A DNA stretch of 64,000 nucleotides from an uncultured Limosilactobacillus sp. (GTDB taxonomy: Bacteria; Bacillota; Bacilli; Lactobacillales; Lactobacillaceae): the NCBI RefSeq assembly GCF_934202705.1, contig NZ_CAKPYE010000010.1, positions 1-64,000 on the forward strand, written 5' to 3'. Below the pieces are notes generated by a model. It worked only from the letters and a program-made list of their open reading frames with translations, searched no databases and was not told the origin of the DNA. Of this stretch, positions 50,924-58,435 are shown in pieces; position 1 is the stretch's first letter; each line of letters begins with the position of its first letter. The position numbers were made by a program, and so were the translations under genes.

Positions 50924-53560
50924 CTATTTGTCTTGTGGTTCAACACCATTTCCGTTGTAACAACGTTCAAGTAGTTCTTTCAGTTGGCTAACTAATGGTT
51001 CAACTGGATTAGTGGTTGTACATTGGTCCTCGTAGGCCAGGACAGCTAACTGATCAACGGCCTGATCAAAGTCTTTCCGACTAACGCCATTCGCTTTGAG
51101 GCTCAAGGTAACACCGCATTCGTGCGCTAATTCAATAATCTTTTGAACGTAAGCTTCCATAAGTTCCTCATCAGAGTCGCCCTTTAAGCCAAGGAACCGT
51201 GCGATATCAGCGTAGTCCTTAGTGGCATGGTAAGTAGCGTAGTGTGGCCACATTGCTAACTTTTGTGGACGTTTAGCATTGAAACGAATAACTTGTGGTA
51301 ATGCGATTGCAATACATAAACCATGAGGAAGATCGAAGGCACCACCCATCTTGTGGGCAAGGGAGTGGTTAATTCCTAAGAAGGCTTGACCAAAAGCCAT
51401 TCCGGCAATCGTTGAATAGTTGTGCATCCGGCGTCGAGCATCTTGATCACCCTTCACAGAAGCAGCTAAGGTTTCCATAACCCCTTTAATTGCTTGGAGT
51501 GACCACCCGCGGGTGTAGTCGGTTGACATCACTGAAACGTAAGATTCAGTTGCGTGACAGAGAACATCGAGTCCGGTATAAGCGGTAGTCTTTGGTGGCA
51601 CTGTTTCAACGAACTGTGAATCAACAATGGCAATATCAGGAGTTAAGGCATAGTCAGCTAATGGGTATTTAACGTGAGTCTTGGAGTCAGTAATGACTGA
51701 AAAACACGTAATTTCCGAACCAGTTCCGGAAGTTGTCGGGATCCCAATAAATTGGGCCTTGTGTGGTTTACCAATTTGGTAAGCACGCTTCCGAATATCG
51801 AGGTACTTTTGCTTAACACCGTTCCAGCTAGTTTCTGGGTGTTCATAGAACATCCACATTGCTTTAGCAGCATCCATTGGTGATCCACCACCAAGGGCGA
51901 TAATCGTGTCTGGTTTAAAGTCACGCATTAAAGCAACACCCTTATTAACAGTGTCTGTCGATGGATCTTCTTCAACCTCGTCAAATACTTGGAAGTGTGC
52001 TTCCAGCGGACGTTGACGAAGCTGATCAATGACCCGTTGAGCATAACCACGCTTAACGGTACCAGGGCCAGTTACGATAAAGGCCCGGTTAATGTTTGGA
52101 ATATCTTGTAATTCCTTTAATGAGTTCCGTTGAAAGTAAACTTTTGGGGGGATCTTGACCCATTGACGGTTTTCACGACGCTTAGCAATGACTTTGTAGT
52201 TTAAGAGGTCATAATCAGAAACGTTATGGGAAACGGAGTTCTTTCCGTAGGAACCAGTTCCTAAGGTCAGAGAAGGCGTCATGTTGTTATAGATGTTACC
52301 GATTCCACCAAGTGCTGATGGAGAGTTCACAATAATCCGTGAAGCCCGCATTTCTAAGCCATATTGAGTTGCAAGACTATCATCTGTAGTGTGAATGGCA
52401 GCCGTATGACCTTCACCACCGTAGTGGAGCAGTTCCTTACATTTGTCAAATGCTTCCTTGTGGGAATGAACACGATACATGGTCAGAACTGGTGATAACT
52501 TTTCAGCTGATAGTGGATAATCATCACCAACACCTTCATATTCAGCGATTAAGACCTTCGTATTATCAGGAACATTCTTTAAACCACACATTTCAGCAAT
52601 GTCGTTAGCAGAACGACCAGCGATTGGACCGGCCACTTGATGACGCTTCGGGTCAATGAAGCCTTTGGTAAAGGTATCAATTTCATCTGGCTTGATGAAG
52701 TAACAATTCCACTTCTTCAATTCGTCCTTGACTTGATCATAAATTTCATCGTCAACTACGATGGAGTTTTCTGAGGCACAGATCATTCCATTGTCGAAGG
52801 TCTTAGAAAGAACAATATCGTAGATTGACCGTGGAATATTAGCAGTCCGTTCAATGTAAGCAGGACCGTTACCAGGGCCAACTCCGAGGGCAGGGTTACC
52901 AGAGCTGTAAGCAGCCTTTACTAGCCCAGGACCACCAGTGGCCAAAATTGTTGCTGTCTTTTCGTGTTGCAGCAGGTCGACAGTTGCATAACGTGATGGC
53001 TTCGTAATCCATTGAATAACATTCTTTGGTGCACCAGCTTTTTCAGCTGCCTGTTCTAGAATTTGAGCAGTATGGATTGAAGCTTTTAATGCTTGTGGGT
53101 GCATAGAGAAGACAATGGTGTTTCGGGTCTTCAAAGAAATGATGGACTTAAAAATAACCGTTGAAGTCGGGTTCGTAACGGGAACTACGCCGGCAATAAT
53201 TCCTAGTGGATCAGCGATGGTGATTGTTTGGTTTTCGTCATCATCTTTGATAATACCAACGGTCTTATCATGACGAATATTATTCCAAATATATTCACTG
53301 GCGTAGATGTTCTTGATGGCCTTATCTTCAGCAACTCCACGACCGGTTTCTTCAGCAGCTTCCATTGCTAATTCCATGTGGTGTTCTTCAGCAGCAAGCG
53401 CCATTGCCTGACAGATATGGTCCACTTGTTCTTGGGTGAAGTTTCGTAATTCATTAAAAGCAACTTCACTTTTGTCCATTAAAGTATCAATTTGCTTTTT
53501 GGCTTCCGCCGCCTGATCGGCTTCGGTTGCATGATTAACTTTCTTTTTTGAATCAGCCAT
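50924..53560 (-). CDS. adhE: Bifunctional acetaldehyde-CoA/alcohol dehydrogenase
   Basis: The 878-residue fusion has an N-terminal aldehyde dehydrogenase, with the catalytic Cys in FDNGMICASENS near residue 255 and GVGPGNGPAYIE near 225. The C-terminal half is an iron alcohol dehydrogenase with ALGGGSPMDAAK near 555 and the metal His residues in GINHSLAHKMGGAFDLPHG. It reduces acetyl-CoA to ethanol with two NADH, regenerating NAD. This is key in heterofermentation. It is monocistronic, with a Rex-like site and a cre-like site upstream. Confidence 0.97.
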   Translation of the reverse strand: MADSKKKVNHATEADQAAEAKKQIDTLMDKSEVAFNELRNFTQEQVDHICQAMALAAEEHHMELAMEAAEETGRGVAEDKAIKNIYASEYIWNNIRHDKTVGIIKDDDENQTITIADPLGIIAGVVPVTNPTSTVIFKSIISLKTRNTIVFSMHPQALKASIHTAQILEQAAEKAGAPKNVIQWITKPSRYATVDLLQHEKTATILATGGPGLVKAAYSSGNPALGVGPGNGPAYIERTANIPRSIYDIVLSKTFDNGMICASENSIVVDDEIYDQVKDELKKWNCYFIKPDEIDTFTKGFIDPKRHQVAGPIAGRSANDIAEMCGLKNVPDNTKVLIAEYEGVGDDYPLSAEKLSPVLTMYRVHSHKEAFDKCKELLHYGGEGHTAAIHTTDDSLATQYGLEMRASRIIVNSPSALGGIGNIYNNMTPSLTLGTGSYGKNSVSHNVSDYDLLNYKVIAKRRENRQWVKIPPKVYFQRNSLKELQDIPNINRAFIVTGPGTVKRGYAQRVIDQLRQRPLEAHFQVFDEVEEDPSTDTVNKGVALMRDFKPDTIIALGGGSPMDAAKAMWMFYEHPETSWNGVKQKYLDIRKRAYQIGKPHKAQFIGIPTTSGTGSEITCFSVITDSKTHVKYPLADYALTPDIAIVDSQFVETVPPKTTAYTGLDVLCHATESYVSVMSTDYTRGWSLQAIKGVMETLAASVKGDQDARRRMHNYSTIAGMAFGQAFLGINHSLAHKMGGAFDLPHGLCIAIALPQVIRFNAKRPQKLAMWPHYATYHATKDYADIARFLGLKGDSDEELMEAYVQKIIELAHECGVTLSLKANGVSRKDFDQAVDQLAVLAYEDQCTTTNPVEPLVSQLKELLERCYNGNGVEPQDK

Positions 53561-53612
53561 AATAATAATTCTCCCTTGTTTTGAAAAAGTTTGTTAATAA
53601 CTGAACAATTAA

Positions 53613-53640
53613 AGTATACAAAGTTTTTTTGAAATGTAAA
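53613..53640 (-). promoter_or_regulatory. adhE promoter
   Basis: On the minus strand TTTACA (53640-53635) and TATACT (53618-53613) are separated by 16 bases, leaving an untranslated leader of about 45 bases. Confidence 0.78.
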
Positions 53641-53646
53641 CAGTTT

Positions 53647-53664
53647 TTGTGAAAATTAACACAA
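53647..53664. promoter_or_regulatory. Rex-binding site upstream of adhE
   Basis: TTGTGAAAATTAACACAA matches 16 of 18 positions of the Rex consensus TTGTGAAWWWWTTCACAA. It lies just upstream of the adhE -35. A half-site TCTCACAA follows at about 53682-53689. Rex senses the NADH/NAD ratio and represses adhE when NADH is low. Confidence 0.78.
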
Positions 53665-53741
53665 GACTAGTGTAATAAGTTTCTCACAAGGTTTAATGAT
53701 TACTAAAATAATTCAAATTAAGAGAACATGACTGGTGCTGA

Positions 53742-53755
53742 TGGTAGCGTTTCCA
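53742..53755. promoter_or_regulatory. cre-like site between adhE and nrdF
   Basis: TGGTAGCGTTTCCA matches 12 of 14 positions of the CcpA consensus on the minus strand. It lies about 100 bases upstream of the adhE promoter. The rest of the 295-base gap is AT-rich with no gene seen. Confidence 0.5.
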
Positions 53756-53815
53756 ATTGGATTCATAACAGATTGTGAATTAGCTAACAAAAATAAAAAA
53801 ATAAATATTATGTTA

Positions 53816-53848
53816 AAAGAAAAAACCACGACGATGATTCGTCGTGGT
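53816..53848 (-). terminator. Terminator of nrdF
   Basis: A perfect 10-bp stem ACCACGACGA/TCGTCGTGGT around four bases is followed by a T-run on the minus strand. Confidence 0.9.
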
Positions 53849-53856
53849 AAAGGAAA

Positions 53857-54858
53857 TTATTCCCGAGAATTACGATCTTTGCCAGCGTTTGGATCTTTAA
53901 CATGGTAATCACTATCATGCATTGCTTCCACGGCGCCAAGACGATAACCATTACCAACCTGACTAAAGAAGTCGTGGTTAGAGGTGGTGGTGGAAATGCC
54001 GTTCATCACGACCGGGTTAACATCGGAAGCGGTGTCTGGGAATAATGGATCTTGACCAAGGTTCATTAAAGCCTTGTTGGCATTGTAGCGGATGAAGGTG
54101 AGAACATCATCAGTCCAACCGATTTGGTCGTAGAGCAGGTGAGTGTAGTTTTCTTCATTGTCATAGAGTTCATAAAGGAAGTTGTACATCCAATCCTTCA
54201 TTTCTTGTTGCTCTTTTTCAGTTAATTGACGCATGCCAACTTGGAACTTATAACCAATGTAAGTACCATGAACCGATTCATCACGCAGAATCAGTTTAAT
54301 GATTTCAGCAACATTATTGAGTTTGTTGTGGCCAAGGTAATAAAGCGGGGTGTAAAAACCAGAATAGAATAAGAAGGTTTCGAGGAAAACATTAGCAACT
54401 TTCTTTTTTAATGGATCGACGGTCTCGTCTAAGTAAATATTACCAATTTTCACTGCTTTATTCTGCAAGTATTCTTCACTATCGGACCAGTCAAAAATTT
54501 CTCGAATCTCGTCTGGGGTATTTAGGGTTGAAAAGATAGTGGAATAGGATTTGGCGTGAACGGACTCCATAAATTGAATATTATTCAAAACTGCCGTTTC
54601 GTGTGGCGTTTTGACATCCTCTTTCAAAGCCGTCAATCCTGCCTGTGATTGGAGGGTGTCCAGTAAGGTTAGCCCACCAAAGACGTGGCCGACTGTCCAT
54701 TGATGGTCAGTGTCTAATTCACGCCAATCATCAAGGTCATTAGAAACGGGAATTCGTGTATCTAACCAAAATTGTTCAGTTAACTTTTCCCAAGTAGCCT
54801 TATCAATCATATCGGAAACTTCATTCCAATTGATAGCCTGGTAGTTATTAATTTTCAT
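53857..54858 (-). CDS. nrdF: Class Ib ribonucleotide reductase beta subunit
   Basis: The 333-residue subunit carries the dimetal-tyrosyl radical cofactor. The Asp of LTLLDTLQ near residue 66, MESVHAKSYSTIF near 98 (Glu, His and the radical Tyr), and LILRDESVHGTYIGYKFQ near 190 give the metal ligands. The C-terminal tail differs in length from the E. coli form. AAGGAG precedes the ATG. It is the last gene of nrdHEF. nrdI, which supplies the oxidant for manganese cofactor assembly, is not in this cluster. Confidence 0.96.
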   Translation of the reverse strand: MKINNYQAINWNEVSDMIDKATWEKLTEQFWLDTRIPVSNDLDDWRELDTDHQWTVGHVFGGLTLLDTLQSQAGLTALKEDVKTPHETAVLNNIQFMESVHAKSYSTIFSTLNTPDEIREIFDWSDSEEYLQNKAVKIGNIYLDETVDPLKKKVANVFLETFLFYSGFYTPLYYLGHNKLNNVAEIIKLILRDESVHGTYIGYKFQVGMRQLTEKEQQEMKDWMYNFLYELYDNEENYTHLLYDQIGWTDDVLTFIRYNANKALMNLGQDPLFPDTASDVNPVVMNGISTTTSNHDFFSQVGNGYRLGAVEAMHDSDYHVKDPNAGKDRNSRE

Positions 54859-54912
54859 TCGTTATCTCCTTATTAATAATACGTTAAATCCTAAGTAATT
54901 ATATCGTGTTAA

Positions 54913-57084
54913 CTAAATTACGCAACTTTCACATTGGTTGGCCCCAATCTCGTCTTGGTCATCAGTAAACGTTCGAATATAGTAAATCGACTTAATTCCT
55001 TTTTGATAGGCATAATGACGTAGAATATTGAGATCTCGAGTAGTCATTTTATCGGTCCGGCCAGCTTTCCACTCATACATTCCGGCGGGAATTGTGGAAC
55101 GCATGAAGAGGGTCATGGACAAAGATTGATCAACGTGCTGTTGAGCAGCAGCATAGGTGTCGATAACTGAACGCATATCAGTATCATAGGCTGATTTGTA
55201 ATATGGCATTGTGTCGTTACTGAGGTAAGGGGCGGGGTAGTAGATTTTCCCAATCATCTTTTCCTGACGTTCTTCAATCTTATTAATGATTGGCTGAAGG
55301 CTGGAAGTAGAATCACCAATGTAAGAGGTGGAGCCATTTGGAGCAACTGCTAACCGATAAGCATTGTAAATTCCATCCTTCATAATGGCATCCTTTAATT
55401 TCTTCCAATCGTCAATTGTTGGAATGAAAATTCCTTGGAATAATTCTTGAACGGCATCAGATTGGGGGCCCCAGTCTTTAGTAACGTACTTGGTGAAGTA
55501 TGAACCATCAGCGTAGGCACTCTTATCAAAGTCGGCAAACGTTTCTTGACGTTCAACAGCGATTTCATGAGAAGCAACTAGTGTCCAGTAATTGAGAAGC
55601 ATAAAGTAAACACTAGTAAACTCAAGAGCCACTGGTGACCCGTACTGAATATGGTGTTTAGCAAGGTAGCCGTGGAGTCCCATTGCTCCAAGACCGATTG
55701 CATGTGACCGAGCATTGCCACGTTTGATTGATGGTACAATATCTAGATTCTCAATATCAGAAATATGAGTTAACCCACGGGTAATTGCCCGAATGGATTT
55801 GCCGAAGTCGGGTGTTTCCATCATGTTAGCAATATTGGTTGAACCAAGGTTACATGAGACATCTGTTCCTAATTCCTTATAGGTTTGATCATTATTAACC
55901 ACGGATGGCTTTTGAACTTGAGCAATCTCAGAACAAAGGTTACTCATAATGATTTTGCCATCGATGGGGTTAGCCCGATTTTCAGTATCAATATTCACAA
56001 TATATGGGTAACCGGATTCTTGCTGAAGTTTGGAAATTTCGTCCTCTAGATCCCGGGCATTAATCTTCTTTTTGGTGATTTGATCATTAGCAACTAAATT
56101 ATCATATTCTTTGGTAATATCGACGTAAGCAAATGGTTCGCCATAAACGCGCTCAACGTCATATGGACTAAATAAGTACATATCTTCATCATTTTCCACA
56201 AGTTCATAGAACTTATCAGGAACAGTAATGCCGAGTGATAGCGTTTTAATTCGAATTTTTTCATCGGCATTTTCTTTTTTGGCACCGAGAAATTCAACAA
56301 TGTCTGGATGGAAAACGCTTAAGTAAACGACACCGGCCCCTTGGCGTTGCCCTAGTTGATTTGAATATGAAAAAGCATCTTCCAACAATTTCATGACGGG
56401 AACGACCCCACTGGCTGCGCCCTTAATTTTCTTGATTGGTGCACCAGCTTCACGAAGGTTAGTCAGGTTAATACCAACCCCGCCACCAATTTTGGAAAGC
56501 TGAAGTGCAGAATTAATGGTCCGACCGATAGTATTCATGTTATCGGTGGTTTGAATTTCAAAACAGGAGACAAATTCACCCCGACGTTTCCGACCAGTAT
56601 TAAGGAAAGTTGGGGTAGCTGGTTGGTAACGCTGGTTGATTAATTCATGTGCCAGATCCATTGCCAAGTCCTCATTACCATTGGCCAGATAGAGGGCGTT
56701 CATTGCGACACGGTCAATGTAATTTTCTAAATAATATTCTTTATCATTGGTTCGCAACGCATACTGGGCATAAAACTTGTAAGCGGCCATGAATGAATGA
56801 AAGTGGAAGTGCTGAGCTTTTAAATAATCATATAACTTGTCAATAAACTGATTACTGTATTGACGAATGAAGCCTTCTTCGAGATAATCGTGGTCGATTA
56901 ACCATGTCAGTCGTTCCTGAACGGAATTAAAACGTTTTGTGTTGGGTTCAACGTTGTTTTTGATAAAATCCGCTAATGCGAGCTGATCTTTATCTAATTG
57001 AATCTGCCCATTCTTAGGAATGTTAATTTCGTTGTTGTAATCAAAGTACTTAACCTTGGTAAGGTCGATGTCTGATAAAGCCAT
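54913..57084 (-). CDS. nrdE: Class Ib ribonucleotide reductase alpha subunit
   Basis: This 723-residue catalytic subunit reduces ribonucleoside diphosphates. It has QPATPTFLNTGRKRRGEFVS near residue 155, ISKLQQESGYPYIVN, the active-site NLCSEI near 375, and the C-terminal redox pair CESC. As in class Ib, the N-terminal allosteric cone is short. ATG 57084 is the likelier start; GTG 57096 lacks room for a ribosome-binding site. A terminator and a promoter-like sequence lie between nrdH and this gene. Confidence 0.95.
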   Translation of the reverse strand: MALSDIDLTKVKYFDYNNEINIPKNGQIQLDKDQLALADFIKNNVEPNTKRFNSVQERLTWLIDHDYLEEGFIRQYSNQFIDKLYDYLKAQHFHFHSFMAAYKFYAQYALRTNDKEYYLENYIDRVAMNALYLANGNEDLAMDLAHELINQRYQPATPTFLNTGRKRRGEFVSCFEIQTTDNMNTIGRTINSALQLSKIGGGVGINLTNLREAGAPIKKIKGAASGVVPVMKLLEDAFSYSNQLGQRQGAGVVYLSVFHPDIVEFLGAKKENADEKIRIKTLSLGITVPDKFYELVENDEDMYLFSPYDVERVYGEPFAYVDITKEYDNLVANDQITKKKINARDLEDEISKLQQESGYPYIVNIDTENRANPIDGKIIMSNLCSEIAQVQKPSVVNNDQTYKELGTDVSCNLGSTNIANMMETPDFGKSIRAITRGLTHISDIENLDIVPSIKRGNARSHAIGLGAMGLHGYLAKHHIQYGSPVALEFTSVYFMLLNYWTLVASHEIAVERQETFADFDKSAYADGSYFTKYVTKDWGPQSDAVQELFQGIFIPTIDDWKKLKDAIMKDGIYNAYRLAVAPNGSTSYIGDSTSSLQPIINKIEERQEKMIGKIYYPAPYLSNDTMPYYKSAYDTDMRSVIDTYAAAQQHVDQSLSMTLFMRSTIPAGMYEWKAGRTDKMTTRDLNILRHYAYQKGIKSIYYIRTFTDDQDEIGANQCESCVI

Positions 57085-57099
57085 AAATTCACACACTCT

Positions 57100-57128
57100 C
57101 TTATATTTGAATTGATTAAAAACAGCAA
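57100..57128 (-). promoter_or_regulatory. Promoter-like sequence ahead of nrdE
   Basis: On the minus strand TTGCTG (57128-57123) and TATAAG (57105-57100) are separated by 17 bases. The predicted start point near 57093 would give an almost leaderless nrdE message, so it may be chance. Confidence 0.4.
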
Positions 57129-57165
57129 AAAGAAAACAGGCACTGTATGATTACTGGTGCCTGTT
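57127..57165 (-). terminator. Internal terminator between nrdH and nrdE
   Basis: AACAGGCAC (57165-57157 read on the minus strand) pairs with GTGCCTGTT (57143-57135) around 13 bases, followed by TTCTTTTT. It should end part of the transcripts after nrdH. Confidence 0.78.
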
Positions 57166-57177
57166 AAGGCTGAAACT

Positions 57178-57399
57178 TTAGGCAAGTTGTTTCAGCATGT
57201 CAGGACGAAATCCGGAAAAGGCATCGCCGTTTGGTAACTTAACAACAGGAGTTGCTCGGAAACCATCTGCCTTCAGCCGTTCAATAAATTCTGGTTGTTC
57301 GTCAATGTTATGTTCAATAAAGTTAACATTGTGTTGCTTAAGAAACATTTTGGTCATTTTGCATTGTACACAATTATTTTTTGAAAATACGGTTACCAT
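57178..57399 (-). CDS. nrdH: NrdH-redoxin
   Basis: The 73-residue glutaredoxin-fold protein with thioredoxin-like activity supplies electrons to NrdE. The active site is CVQC at residues 10-13, and ATPVVKLPNGDAFSGFRPD carries the cis-proline and the NrdH-type FSGFRP end. ATG 57399 is nine bases after GGGAGG; ATG 57408 is immediately adjacent to it and less likely. It is the first gene of nrdHEF. Confidence 0.94.
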   Translation of the reverse strand: MVTVFSKNNCVQCKMTKMFLKQHNVNFIEHNIDEQPEFIERLKADGFRATPVVKLPNGDAFSGFRPDMLKQLA

Positions 57400-57450
57400 G
57401 ATTCTCATCCTCCCAGAGACCTGTACTGATCTCTTTAATTGATGTTTTCT

Positions 57451-57478
57451 AGTATAGCTTTTTTTAACAAAAAATCAA
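57451..57478 (-). promoter_or_regulatory. nrdHEF promoter
   Basis: On the minus strand TTGATT (57478-57473) and TATACT (57456-57451) are separated by 16 bases, about 45 bases before the nrdH start. Confidence 0.72.
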
Positions 57479-57485
57479 TGCGTAA

Positions 57486-57533
57486 TTAGCAGATATTGTG
57501 TTACAAAATGATGGCAGCCACCACATATGGTAT
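57486..57533. promoter_or_regulatory. Tandem NrdR boxes upstream of nrdHEF
   Basis: TTAGCAGATATTGTGT (57486-57501) and CCACCACATATGGTAT (57518-57533) each match 11 of 16 positions of the NrdR box ACACTATATATTGTGT. The centres are 32 bases apart, three helical turns, which is the spacing known for NrdR. They lie just upstream of the nrdH promoter. The rest of the gap to tadA (57534-57675) is AT-rich with nothing recognised. Confidence 0.6.
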
Positions 57534-57675
57534 TGCAAAGGCATTTTACGTCAGCAATGTTTTTTGATAATTTAGTTAATCAGTAATTAGCCAAGAATCA
57601 GTTTTAATAATAAAATTAGAAGTGATTATTAATTATTAAACACCACAGATTGTTATTTGGAGGTGACCAATTGAG

Positions 57676-58179
57676 ATGTCAGAAATGAATCAACCAGTAG
57701 ATTTTATGCGAGCAGCGATCGCTGAGGCACGTCAGGCCGAACTATTGGGTGAGGTACCAATTGGGGCAGTAGTCGTTAAAGATGGTCAAATTATTGGTGC
57801 TGGTCATAACATGCGAGAAAAATATCAACAGAGCGTTTATCACGCGGAGATTTTAGCAATTATGGAAGCTTGTGATGCATTACATAGTTGGCGGTTGGAA
57901 GGCTGTGATCTTTATGTAACTTTAGAACCGTGTATTATGTGTAGTGGAGCAATTATCCATTCGAGACTACGAAAAGTGTACTATGCTGCACCTGACCCCA
58001 AGGCAGGGGCGGTTGAGAGCCTCTTTCAGCTATTAAATGATTCACGCCTTAATCATCAAGTGGAAGTTCATGCGGGATTATTACAAAATAATTGTAGTCA
58101 AATGTTGAAAAATTTTTTCCGACAAATTCGAAAAAAGAAAAAATTAGCAAAGCAAAAAAGAAACCGTGGTCGGGACTAG
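57676..58179 (+). CDS. tadA: tRNA adenosine(34) deaminase
   Basis: The 167-residue zinc deaminase converts A34 to inosine in tRNA-Arg(ACG). The motifs are YHAEILAI near residue 56 and TLEPCIMCSGAIIHSR near 83-98, which give the His/Cys/Cys zinc site and the catalytic Glu. The C-terminal tail is very basic (KKKKLAKQKRNRGR). GGAGGTGA precedes the ATG. Because tRNA-Leu(AAG) at 12402 also carries A34, this enzyme probably modifies it too. That extension is inference. Confidence 0.94.
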   Translation: MSEMNQPVDFMRAAIAEARQAELLGEVPIGAVVVKDGQIIGAGHNMREKYQQSVYHAEILAIMEACDALHSWRLEGCDLYVTLEPCIMCSGAIIHSRLRKVYYAAPDPKAGAVESLFQLLNDSRLNHQVEVHAGLLQNNCSQMLKNFFRQIRKKKKLAKQKRNRGRD

Positions 58180-58220
58180 TTTTTCGGGGGAAAATAGTGT
58201 ATGATATTTATTGCCGTAAG

Positions 58221-58303
58221 GCCTTAGAGCAAGGACGCGCTTACGAACCGTGTCAGGTCCGGAAGGAAGCAGCACTAAGTTTGATGTGTTTTGTGCTCTA
58301 AGT
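58221..58303 (+). ncRNA. ffs: Signal recognition particle RNA (small bacterial type)
   Basis: The conserved apical domain GTGTCAGGTCCGGAAGGAAG and CAGCACTAAG is present (58250-58278). The ends pair as CTTAGAGCA (58223-58231) and TGCTCTAAG (58294-58302). It binds Ffh for cotranslational membrane targeting. A TATGAT (58200-58205) upstream may be its -10. Its place between tadA and dnaX is the common Firmicutes arrangement. The exact ends are estimated. Confidence 0.94.
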
Positions 58304-58322
58304 TGATATGAAATTAATCTGA

Positions 58323-58350
58323 GGGTGGGGCGAAAGCCTAGCCCTTTTTT
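58323..58350 (+). terminator. Terminator of the SRP RNA
   Basis: GGGTGGGGC pairs with GCCTAGCCC (one mismatch, two G-U) around GAAA, followed by TTTTTT. Confidence 0.82.
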
Positions 58351-58371
58351 ATTTGAAGATTAGATTTAGCT

Positions 58372-58400
58372 TTTATCCGATATTGAAAACCTAGTATAAT
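58372..58400 (+). promoter_or_regulatory. Probable dnaX promoter
   Basis: TATAAT (58395-58400) lies 17 bases after the weak -35 TTTATC (58372-58377), 35 bases before the dnaX start. Confidence 0.55.
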
Positions 58401-58435
58401 ATTTAGCAGAAGTTTGTGTGTCAAGGAGGAAATTT

